Shown: positions 45,935 to 56,122 of the stretch, piece after piece | Numbering within the stretch: the stretch's first letter is position 1 | How the letters are laid out: every line of letters starts with the position of its first letter | NCBI GenBank assembly: GCA_964036275.1 | Contig: OZ038439.1 | Span: 6,216,169-6,280,168 of the forward strand | Source: Litoditis marina | Taxonomy: Eukaryota > Nematoda > Chromadorea > Rhabditida > Rhabditidae | Direction of reading: 5' to 3' | DNA length: 64,000 nt | The notes under the pieces: generated by a model | What the model saw: only the letters and a program-made list of their open reading frames with translations | The model's database searches: none | What the model was told of the DNA's origin: nothing | Translations under genes and position numbers: made by a program

Positions 45935-48900
45935 TCAAACATTATACGAGATGGCGATATTCTTCCTTTTCGTCTCCGATTCTGTGTTGAATAATTGTCT
46001 CGTCAAACCATTTTCTCCTCCAATTTCTTTGACCAAAAACGAAATTCGATGGCGCGACTTTTTCATTTTTTCCTCGTTGAATTTGAACGGAAGACAAGAG
46101 ACGGTGACCATTTTCGATTCGTTCGCCGAAAGTTTTCCAAAAGAGGGGCGGAGCCTAATTCTGCTGATTTTGTTCGTTTTCGAGCACCACGCGACGGGAC
46201 GCGACAAACGATTTGTGATTCTCATCGAGTACGAATGTTGAACATCGAACGGACTGTTGAACACCAGCACAGACGAGGGACGAGTTTCCAGGAAAATTTC
46301 CTCTGCAAATAAAACATAGTAAAGTTATGAACCGGAACACTTTACAATGAAACTGCTCAAAAACGTGAGAAGCCAAAGAAACACAACCTGACTTTTTTTA
46401 CTTCCCCCAATCCATTTCTCAGGTTACCTCGTGAATAACCGGTTGGTAACTTGAAACTAAATGTTGGTTACCGTTCAAACTAATGGTAAAAACCACATTT
46501 TACATTAAACAAACAGGTAACCGGTTTCTCATTCCAGGTTACGTTACCTACCGGTCACCTGTGAGTTAACCTAAAGAAAGATTACCAAAAACTGTTGAGG
46601 TTACCTTATCACATTGGGAAGCTTTTGTCACAATTTTGAGAAGTCCCAAATATTCCTGATGTTTCACCTTTTTCACTTGATTTTGTGGAATCCTTATCGG
46701 ATTTCAGACTATCGTATCGTTTTTTCTCCGCGGCCAACAAAACATCTTCCACTTTCACAAACGGAGTGGGGAGGGAGCTGGAAACAACAAAGCCTTGATA
46801 CAATGAACTAAACGTAAATGTACTGAATAAAATTTTATAAAATTGTACATCCCTGATCTCAGACCTTTCATCGAATGGACACTATTCTAAACTCTGTTTT
46901 TCACAACCTCCGCTCACTCACTGTCTCCAGCAGAATAAGAAAAAGCTATTAAAAATTCAGCAACCTAAAATGAAATTCTTCGGGAATGATAAAAAAGCTT
47001 TTAGATGAAACGTTACCTCGTGACTTTTTCAGTTGCAGTTGCTGTATAAAGGGAATCGTTCGATTTGACTTGATCTGGAAACTTTCGATGAGAAAGTAGA
47101 AGAAAAAACTAAACACTTTCCATTGAATGCCTCATTTCTACAAGTTCATTTTTCATGCGCAAGTATTTCCGAATCAATCTCTGAAAAATGAGGCGATAAA
47201 AAACATTCCTAAAGATTGACTGTAAGAAAGTCTTCTTTTTATGAGTTTCATATTAATAGCTGCTAAATCAAACAGCCACTATTGAAATATAAGAACTCGG
47301 CTGAGCTTGCATAATGGAAAAAATGCTTCAAACTGACGTTCTGTTGGAATTATTTTCTCCTTTTTGGCACAACTTGAAATAGCAACCACGGATACCTCTT
47401 CGGCTGAAATACAAAATGTTCACTATTTTGGGTACATTAACTGTATTGGTTAGGATTACGTATTTTATCAAAACTAAACAGAAAAAAGTTTAGGACATAA
47501 CAATAAAGAAGCTGTATCAATAATAACCATAATATAACCGATCCGTAATCTCCATTTTGTCACCAGTACAACCCTTGTAATCACTCCAAATGGCCAATAA
47601 CACCTACCATCGAGAACAACCTCTTCCTCCATCTGTACATTTGTCGTACTGTGTTTGGTTACCAAATCCTGATCAGAATCAACAAGGCGAGGCCGACATA
47701 GACGCGATTCCTGTATCAAATTTGCATGATGGACGATTTCTGCGAAATACTATGTTCCACAATAAAGTACCTACAACGACAATCGATTTGGGGCCAAGTC
47801 CATTTTCCAACCATTTCTCTAGTATCAATTCGTGATAAATCAGAAAACAACTGTGTTCAACCTCTCTACGACGAACAATTGTCAGCAACAGAAATAATTC
47901 AGCGTTCACATAGATATGGAGTTGACTATAACCCCAAACAAGTAAATGAAAGTTTGATTTTTACCCCAAAATTTTTTTACCCCACCCTGTGCTTGACTTT
48001 GGTGACGGTCACACAGAGATTTCCATCTTTCAAAGTGGCGCCAAAATCATAGTTTCGAGTTTCTTCCGCCGAAATATTTTTGGAAGTTTGCCAAATGGAG
48101 ACATCGGACGAGGGTTCGCATGCAATAGTTGTGTTGCGGGTGATGGTGAGACTGAAAATTTTTCGAGTAAACAAACAAATCATAATCTTTGATGTATTAA
48201 TACTGGAGAGTAAATTCAAGCTTATTCGATTTTGCTCGTCACCGAGATCCTATGAGAATAGCCGGGTCAGTAATTGTTAAACCCCCCAGTGAATGGTAGT
48301 TGTATTTGAATGGGATAATTATATTCATTTGCCCCATGCGGGGGGGGGGGGGGTAAAATACAATGTAGATCTCCGCCTTGTGGGCTTGAATATAGTATGT
48401 ACATAGGCGGCAGAAGTCGGATCTTGGGGGGGGGTCTTAAGTAAAAAATATGAGTTTCTACTTATTCCCCTCCCCCACTTGAGTACTTTGGCCCCTCTGT
48501 TTTTCCAGAAAGATTCCTGTCGCTTAAGGAAATCAGTGCATCACACAAGGGCGTAATTTGAGTGGGGGCGTACATAAATTTCCCGAACAGCCAATAAATT
48601 CATAGTTTTCCACTAACTCGTATCCTTTCGTTCTCAGTCTCTCGTCAAAGCCGAACATCTTGTTGTTGGTTTTCACTTTGGCGACGGGATCTTCGACAAG
48701 ACTGAAAATTCAATTGTCCCAAAGAAAAATATGCCAAAATAGTAAATATCCGAATTCCAGTTTCATCAGAGGTTTGTTGCCAAGAGATCTTGTTCCAAGT
48801 GATCGATGTGAGATAGATATCGATCACCAATAAAGCTAAAACTGGTTCTCGATCCCACAAACCTGGTCTCCACCTCCCCACGTTCCCGCTCGAATTCTGA

Positions 48901-51900
48901 TCCAAAAAACAGTTTCACGATTTCCTTGTAGTTGTAAACTCCGTTCTCCACCGAAACACAGTGACCAGTATTGATTGACAGAAATTCCGCTCTGAAAACA
49001 ACTTATCATCCAGTTTTAAAACCTATTTAAGACCCTTCCTCCTTACTAGATACACTATGTGACGGTAGGTTACAGAATTCACTATCTGAAAACCGTATAC
49101 GACTTATAGGTATGTAAATCTTGTTTTTCTCTATTTCGATAGACTACTACACATACGTTTTTTTTGGGCATAGTCTGGCTACGTGGCCACCTTCCATAAA
49201 CTTGTTACACTTGCAGCTGCTCAGACAATTCCCAGCCAATTGGCCAGCCACTTTTTTATTGGCAGAGCGAGAGAGTGTGCAGGTCAGAGAGACCCAGATG
49301 TCTGCGGCCTCATTGACCTGCACACTCTCTCGCTTCTGTAGCTGGCCAATCGAGGAAAACTGGCGCCAATCGTTCTGAGTGATTACACGACTGAAACCAT
49401 GAATTGAACTCACAACGTTCTCTGAATAGTTTCTGACGGACAAATCTGGTTGATTTCACACAAACTACTAGTCGAGTTGGATTCATTTGAAGCGAGACGC
49501 TGAAATACAATTTGGATTGTTCAATGGGCATACATTTCTTGAAGTTGCCTATGCAGAAATGAGTGTTGAGTTTCAAGTATGATAGTTCAACGCAAAGGAA
49601 AACAATCCAAGTAGTTGCCCTTGCTCCTTCACAATCATGTTGTCAGTTTACAAGTCTCGAAAACTATAAAAGCTGTCAAAATGTGTGATGAACTCTTAAT
49701 AGTAGTGTACCCCCACCTTGATGACAGTTTTAGTCTGAACCACAATGACTTTTCCACCAACGAACACATTTTGGGTAGTAGAATTATCAATTTCACTCGA
49801 TTGTAGTTTGGTTGTTTTCGGAGCGTGAACCTGGAACGAACAGAAGTACTCAACACCGCGGTTATTGTAGTTTGGTACAATCACATAATTCCGTACTTCT
49901 CTGATGCACACAAAGAGAAAACAATACCAAGACCAACGTGGATGTTATGAGCTTTTCGCACCTAAACTATCATGAGGAAAAAACTATTCGAGAAAAGGTT
50001 ATATAAGTCGACCATCGAATGAAAAGTTGAGATACGTGTAGCGTTTCATGTTGGATATTACCAGTAGAACATTATCATACCTTGAACAAATGTTTCATTT
50101 CCTCTCTTCTTTCTTCTTCTGACATTCCATGAGAGACGAGAACAGTATTGTGTTCCACTATGATTTCACTCTCAATTGGATCTACTGTGGAAGTTTGCGA
50201 GGATCGAATCTGAAACCGTGATAAACTCACCATTCAAGTGTATTGTACCGTAACAATAAATTGACAATGCGTCCAGCCAACTATTTGTCACTGTTCGCAA
50301 AATTGTCCGTTTAAAGATGGTCTGACAGGAACCAAATCTCGTGCCTTGCGCTCCACGGTTAATTCCGTCACTCAGATGCAAATACGCTACAAAAACTAGT
50401 TTATTGACATTTTGTGAATCATGCAATCACAATTCGTTAGCGGAGATTCGAAAACTTCGTTTTTGGGCGCATTCGCGTTGGAGCGAAGGAATTAACCGTG
50501 GAGCGCAAGGCATGAGATTTGGTTCCTGCCAGGCCATCTTTAATGTCATTTCCGCTGGTTTCTACTTGCAGGTGGCATCAACAAACAGCTCTGTTGGAGC
50601 TTATTGACTATTTTCATATTATTTTTGTATGCTATAACTGCTTTGAAATTCAGAATTACGATAACAAAAGTGTGTGTTCGAATGTTTATGGAAAAACAAA
50701 TCACAACAAACTTACGAAGATCGGTAGTTTCATTCTGAGAACAACATCGAGCATTCTATCAGGACTGCAGCGGCGAGTTCTGAAAAATTACAAATTGTGT
50801 CAGTGACACAACAAACAGATTGAATGTTAGAAATCAATTCATCTAATTCCAAAACTGTAAAAAACCTCCGAATGAAACATCGTGAGCTTTCATTTGCTAC
50901 TATAATTCATGGGTTTGAACACAACAAATATCAAAAATTCATATTAAGTACAGCGATTTCCCCCGATTTCTAGTTTTTCGAATGAATCAAACTCTGGAAC
51001 TGTTGTTATTGCCTGTGTAGTCAATCATAAAATGAACTGTTCAAGTAATAATAACCTCTCGCTACTCCTCGACGTCTCCTCTAAATATTCTAGATGGAGG
51101 TCTCCAAAAATGTCGTCCACGTCCGATTCATTTCCTTCCGAACTTCGATGACGGTAGCTGGATGGATTCTCAAGAGAAGAGAAAGAATCTTCGAACAAAG
51201 ATTCTGTTCTCCTCCCGTTTTCTGTCGTGTTTTCATAAGATGAAGGTCCCGTATCCAGTGTAATTCTATCGCTGACCGTGCATTGACAACAAGAAGAACA
51301 ACCCCCCGAGCAGGTATGATTTGACCTGGTTCTGTCCTGGAACAGAATGAATGAACAAATGATTGGAAAACTCAGGACTCCGATTTAAACTAATAGGAAA
51401 AGCTCAATGAAACTGAAAAAAGTTAACCAGATAAGACAAGTAAAACAGAAAAGCTCATGAAATTTAGCTTCTCTAAATATACATTTTCTGACTTTGGTAG
51501 GATATCGCAGTCAATTCGCCATTCATTTCCGCTCTTTTTATAATCTCGCTTGACATGACTTTTGTTTAGTCAAATCGGTATGACCAAAACGATTGACTAT
51601 ATCCAAAGTACCATTCTAAAACGGATAACAATCACTGGCAACAATGGAAACAACAAACCTGAGATGTATCTTGACCGTGTGACACTTGTGAGTCGAGAGA
51701 AGAATTTTGAGAGGATGATGACACTGTTTCTGAGAGAGTGTCTTCATCTAGACTGGATTCTGGGGCTCTTGTGTTCAATCTGTCGTGTGAATAACTTCTG
51801 CTGCAATAACATAATATAGTTAAAGACTAATCGTCGTTACAGTTTGATCTCTGCACACTAATTTCGGGAACATTGACTTTTTACCCCCCACCTGTCTGAA

Positions 51901-53258
51901 ATTGTATTGCGTTTATGGAATTGTAATTTGAGTCCCCCCACCGGGAGGTTATAATTCAATTTATCACCTGCAATACAAAAGTTTGAGGGTGGGGGGGGGG
52001 GGGTAAAAAGTTATCATTTCCGGTATTGAAGTTTAGCCCCCCACTAATTGAAGTTCGACCCCCCACCATTGAAGTTCTACCCACGCCGATCCAGGGGGGG
52101 GGGTAAATAGTGAATTTCGAAGTTGAAAGTCGACCCCTCCCCTCTCATAGATTTTTCAAGGTTTACCTTAGGTGGGGGGTTGGATTGCTACGGGGGGGGG
52201 GGAATCAAACTTCAGTGGGGTGTAATACTTCAATTTTCCCACATTTTAAGTGTGGGGGGTAATTAGTAAATGTCGAAGTTGAATTTTGACCCCCCCCCCC
52301 TCTCCTAGATTTTCAGGTTTTAGCTTGGGTGGGGGGTTGAAGTGCTACGGGGGGGGGCAACTAAAGTGGGGGGCGATACTTTAGTTTTCCCCCAATTTCC
52401 ACCGGAAAGTTAACAAACTACAACTACAATGTTTCAGTGCAGCAAACACATTCAGGCTCCGTTTCAAATAAACGAATATTCCCATAAAACATATGTTTGC
52501 AATACCAGTGCACTCAAAGTTTGGATAACATGCCACCATGTTCGATTACACGTTCAGTAGAGTGCTCGAGCTATTTTCTGTGGAGTTGCTTCAAATGCCA
52601 ACTTATCATTATCTTTTTTGCGACCAATGTCGTTTTAGAGCCTACATTCTACAAAAAGTCACGATGTCTTTTCACATCATAAGCCTAATTATTTACCGTT
52701 CTCCTCCAGCATGTCTTCTATCCATTGACAAACGACGTAAGCTGGTTCGATCCCGCAAGCGGTCACGACTTCTCGACTTTTGACGACGACGAGAAGGAGA
52801 CTGAAATGGATGACATTTTTTATCTTGGGCGTCATTTACTAAACAGATGTCTTCGCTATCATTGGTCTTCATTCGATTAATGAGTTCATTCATTCAGATT
52901 TTTCATATTAACTAGTGAATCCTCAATAACTACGGAATGTTTATAAACAGAAATGGAATCGAATAATTTGTCAAGAAACTACAACAGTCTTTCCCGAAAC
53001 GAGAAAACAGAATAAATCACTAGGTTGTTCAGTTCGGATGTGAATGTAGTTTGGTCCCAAGTTTGGTCTTGCTAAGAGTAGAAATTATAGCTTTTCGCTA
53101 ATGGCAAATGCGGTAATAACGAGCAGTTCCAAATTCTTTCAAGTTTGTACATTTTTGCACCTCAAATATAAACATTTGACCCCGTATGTTGTGAGAACAG
53201 GTTTACCGATTGAGATTACCGATTGAGAATCACTGGAAGAAGTAGAATCGTTGTCCAT
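45935..53258 (-). CDS. MSP-domain protein with SR-like N-terminus, about 17 exons, about 700 aa
   Basis: Exons: 53258-53220, 52800-52697, 51800-51659, 51336-51056, 50779-50716, 50209-50081, 49830-49717, 49499-49417, 48991-48863, 48701-48618, 48151-47986, 47710-47608, 47403-47338, 47180-47117, 47074-47017, 46777-46668, 46302-45935. The N-terminus is serine-rich with an SR/RD stretch (SPSRRRQKSRSRDRLRD). A cysteine cluster (CSGGCSSCCQC) lies near 105-115. The middle is unrecognised. The last exon encodes a full MSP domain (VFNSPFDVQHSY, VSC, ending KRKNIAISYNV), the fold that forms nematode sperm filaments. Phase closes except around exons 12-14: exon 13 leaves phase 1 but exon 14 reads openly only in phase 0. 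Skipping exon 13 with a donor inside exon 12 (after EEE) would fix it. No signal peptide was seen. A sperm role is inferred from the domain only. Confidence 0.78.
48280..48560. repeat. G/C-run repeat cluster inside the MSP gene
   Basis: Includes runs of 14 G (48340-48353) and 9-10 G (near 48427) and motifs like CCCCTCCCCCACTTGAG that recall the inverted arms at 51.9 and 55.4 kb. Intronic. Confidence 0.6.
49239..49353. mobile_element. Foldback element, GGCCAGC ends
   Basis: GCGAGAGAGTGTGCAGGTCA is exactly inverted as TGACCTGCACACTCTCTCGC, with TTGGCCAGC and GCTGGCCAA outside. A related copy is at 60318-60433. It lies in an intron of the MSP gene. Confidence 0.75.
51864..52392. repeat. Left arm of large inverted G/C-run repeat
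   Basis: Blocks such as TTGACTTTTTACCCCCCACC, TATAATTCAATTTATCACCTG, TTTGAGGGTGGGG and TCCGGTATTGAAGTT occur in inverted order at 55318-55670. The left arm also contains an internal duplication (CGAAGTTGAA twice, CTAGATTTTCAGG-like twice). It holds runs of 13 and 10 G or C. It lies in intron 2 of the MSP gene. Confidence 0.8.
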
Positions 53259-54030
53259 TTTACATTGAATAGGTTAGTTTTATTAATAGAACCGTCTGCG
53301 CACCGCACGAAGATAGGAAATGAGTTGGCTTTTCCTGAAAACCAAACAAGTTTTCACGGTTCACATGAACAGACACACAGTCTACCACGAAATAGCACGA
53401 AACACGTATTCCATGTTGAATAACACTTTTCTCGATTGTCACGTACACCTTTCTCTCAATTGTAACGTGCGGGCTATATTCAATCGCGCGCAGCGCGAAG
53501 CGCTGTGCGAGATTTGTCTTTGGTCCGGCTAATGCGCGCCTCCGTTTTTTTAGTTTTCTCATAAAAAAGCTCAAATTTGCAAAACAAAACTTTTAATAAT
53601 TTGGAAATGTTCTACAGCGTATTTGCAAGTTGTGTTCCAAAATTGAACGAAATACGTTGAGTTTGAGAAGTTATAACGTTTTCGCTTCATCCAGAGCGCC
53701 AACTTCCGTCGTGTTTCCGTTCTTCCTTCCTTCCGGGCGTTTACACAATACTATCTAGACCGTAACTAAACCGATTTTGCTGAGTTTTGGAGTCATGATA
53801 GGATTCCTACTCAATGCCCAGCTACGCAATTTTTTTTTGAAAAAATCATTTCTCACCAAATTACAGCCTTTTGAATTGAAGTCTCTGCGTCTCTCCATTT
53901 AGCACGCTCTCTCGCTCTCTCTGTCAGGTCGGTTATGCAAACTGTCTTGTAACTTAGGGTAACACTGACCGATTTCGATGAAAATTTAAATAGGATACCA
54001 TCGTGACTTTAATTTAAGTAAAAAGTATTC

Positions 54031-54680
54031 TATCGGTGACGTCATTTAGGATTCTGGAGACCCGATGACGTCATTCTTGAAAAGTGCAAAGTTGACGTCA
54101 AATATTTCTCCAAATGATGATTATAGTTGGCAAGTGAGTTATTAACGATGGATCTCCATCGAGAGGTGTCGTATTCCGGGATTCTGAAGGCCAGATGACG
54201 TCAAATTTGAAAAGTACAAAGTTGACGTCAAATATGCTTTCAAATGATGATAATAGTTGGCAAATGGGGTGTTAACAGTGAAACTTTATCCAAACATGAT
54301 GTATTCCGGGATTCTGAACGCCGGATGACGTCATTTTTGAAAAGTGCACAGTTGACGTCAGATATATTCTCAAATGATGGTAATATCTTAGAAAGGGTCA
54401 ATTAACGGTAAAACTCAATCTAAGAGTGACGTATTCTGGGATTCTGCAGACCAGATGACGTCATTTTTGAAAAGTGCAAAGTTGACGTCAAATGTATTTT
54501 TTAATGTGAAAATATCTCAAAAATGGTGAATTAACGATGAAACTTTATCTAAATATGACTTATTCTGGAATTCAGAAGGTCAGATAAAGTAAGTTTTTAG
54601 AACTGCAATGTTGACGTCATTTTCTTTCGAATGATGGTAATACTCGACAAGTGGTTCATTAAGAAAACAATTTTATCTGC
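54031..54680. repeat. Five 130-bp tandem units with TGACGTCA sites
   Basis: The landmark ATTCTG (ATTCAG variant in the last) falls at 54051, 54181, 54311, 54441 and 54571, an exact 130-base period. Units 1-4 carry two TGACGTCA palindromes 27 bases apart (54066/54093, 54196/54223, 54326/54353, 54456/54483). Unit 5 keeps one (54612) and one extra site is at 54037, giving ten in all. TGACGTCA is the CREB/ATF (CRE) consensus. No conserved frame was seen. Confidence 0.9.
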
Positions 54681-54735
54681 ACTGTACAGATCAAACCACC
54701 TCTCTACATACCTACGGCATGTATACAAAAAGAGA

Positions 54736-55262
54736 AAAATTCATGAAAAAGTGGGGGCCCAACGACTGTGAGATTTGTCTTCTGCTGTGCGCCCCTCGGA
54801 CCACTACTCTCAAATGGAGCAGCTACTGCTACAAAAACCGAAAAATACTAGTATACTTAAGTATAACTGTTTATTACAAACATACAAAAGTCGTAAAATA
54901 TTTTTTCAAACCTGTGAACTAGAATCTACAAATCACAGATGGTAACTCAACGTAGTCAATTATAGCTGGTTTTGTGCACAATGGTTGGCATTTATTGTCA
55001 TTACTTCAACTCTAGCTGCTATAACGTTTGTTATTCAACAATTGTTCTCTCTTTTGCAGCTGTGACTTGTAGATTCTAGTTTACAGGTTTGAAAAAATAT
55101 TTTACGACTTTTGTGTGTTTGTAATAAACAGTTATACTTAAGTATACTAGTATTTTTCGGTTTTCGTAGCAGTAGCTGCTCCATTTGAGAGTAGTGGTCC
55201 GAGGGGCGCACAGCAGAAGACAAATCTCACAGTCGTTGGGCCCCCACTTTTTCATGAATTTT
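54736..55262. mobile_element. Foldback element with 204-bp arms
   Basis: 54736-54939 and 55060-55262 are inverted copies with only a few mismatches, for example TTCATGAAAAAGTGGGGGCC against GGCCCCCACTTTTTCATGAA. A unique loop of about 120 bases separates them. No transposase frame. It could form a very stable hairpin. Probably a foldback transposon or MITE. Confidence 0.88.
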
Positions 55263-55317
55263 GTTTAATTTCATCTATTTCAACCAAATTTTGTTCAGCA
55301 TATTTCTGAAGTAATTT

Positions 55318-55670
55318 ACTTGGGAAAATTGAAGTATCGCCCCCCACTTTAGTTGAGTCCCTCCCGTAGCACTTCAACTAAAACCTGAAAATCTAGGAGA
55401 GGGGGGGGGTCAAAATTCAACTTCGACATTTACTATTTACCCCCCACTTGGGTCGGCGGGGGGTAGAACTTCAATGGTGGGGGGGTCAAACTTCAACGAG
55501 TGGGGGGCTGAACTTCAATACCGGAAATGTTTACTTTTTACCCCCCACCCTCAAACTTTTGTATTACAGGTGATAAATTGAATTATAACCCCCCGGTGGG
55601 GGCGGGTCAAACTACAATTTCCCAAACGCAATACAAATTCAGAGAGGTGGGGGGTAAAAAGTCAATGTTC
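55318..55670. repeat. Right arm of large inverted G/C-run repeat
   Basis: Inverted relative to 51864-52392. It shares GGTGGGGGGTAAAAAGTCAA, CAGGTGATAAATTGAATTAT, CAATACCGGAAATG and related blocks, and carries several runs of 7-9 C or G. Confidence 0.8.
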
Positions 55671-55757
55671 CCATTTACTAGTAGCCAGAAACCTAAGTAA
55701 CTTTTCATATTTGTTCAAATATTATTAGTTTCATCTTGTAATGAAATAGATTCTCTA

Positions 55758-55935
55758 CTTTTCCAAAAACAAGCTCAGTAAGGCTAATTAGTGCCTTTCA
55801 GCGGGCGTCGCCCTCCAAAGGTGTCCTAAGTTCTGTCATCACAGCTTGGAAATGAAAAGAGAGGGCGGGCGGCGTCTGGCGGTGCGCCGTATCTAGTACG
55901 GGTTGCACCACTTGTGGGCAAGAGCATATCAGCTG
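55758..55935 (-). repeat. 180-bp dispersed repeat, copy 3
   Basis: Inverted copy of 31969-32150 and 43742-43922, located just upstream of the cysteine-module gene. Confidence 0.85.
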
Positions 55936-56122
55936 TTTCAGAACGATTTCGCTGTGCCTGGTTTTCTAGAAAAAATATTCAAGAACGGTCTGGAAGTTGG
56001 CAAGTTCTAAACAGGCAAACCGGTTTATTCACGTTTCCAGTGAACGTGGGAAATCGTTTCTTCGTTTGCTAGACTATGCCTCATTCATTCTTCAGTTTTT
56101 TCGAGACGAGACTTGGTTGCTA

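Larger units (their letters stand above)
53259..56122. other. Divergent intergenic region of MSP and cysteine-module genes
   Basis: No coding exon was found. It contains a short GC palindromic stretch near 53490-53510, the CRE-type array (54031-54680), the foldback element (54736-55262), the right G/C arm (55318-55670) and the 180-bp repeat copy 3 (55758-55935). Both genes' promoters should lie here. Confidence 0.6.

Noticed and set aside
46001..46312. + strand frames over the MSP exon
   Set aside because: Antisense to the clear MSP domain on the - strand.
52801..52893. ATG at 52893 as start of the MSP-domain gene
   Set aside because: A TTTCAG acceptor at 52801 and an in-phase first exon with ATG at 53258 fit better; the 52893 ATG lies in the intron.
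53260..53574. 104-codon - strand frame upstream of the MSP gene
   Set aside because: No splice link to exon 1, includes a GC palindrome, and has no recognisable protein character.
54041..54680. CRISPR-like array
   Set aside because: The regular 130-bp units are whole tandem repeats without unique spacers, in a eukaryotic genome.
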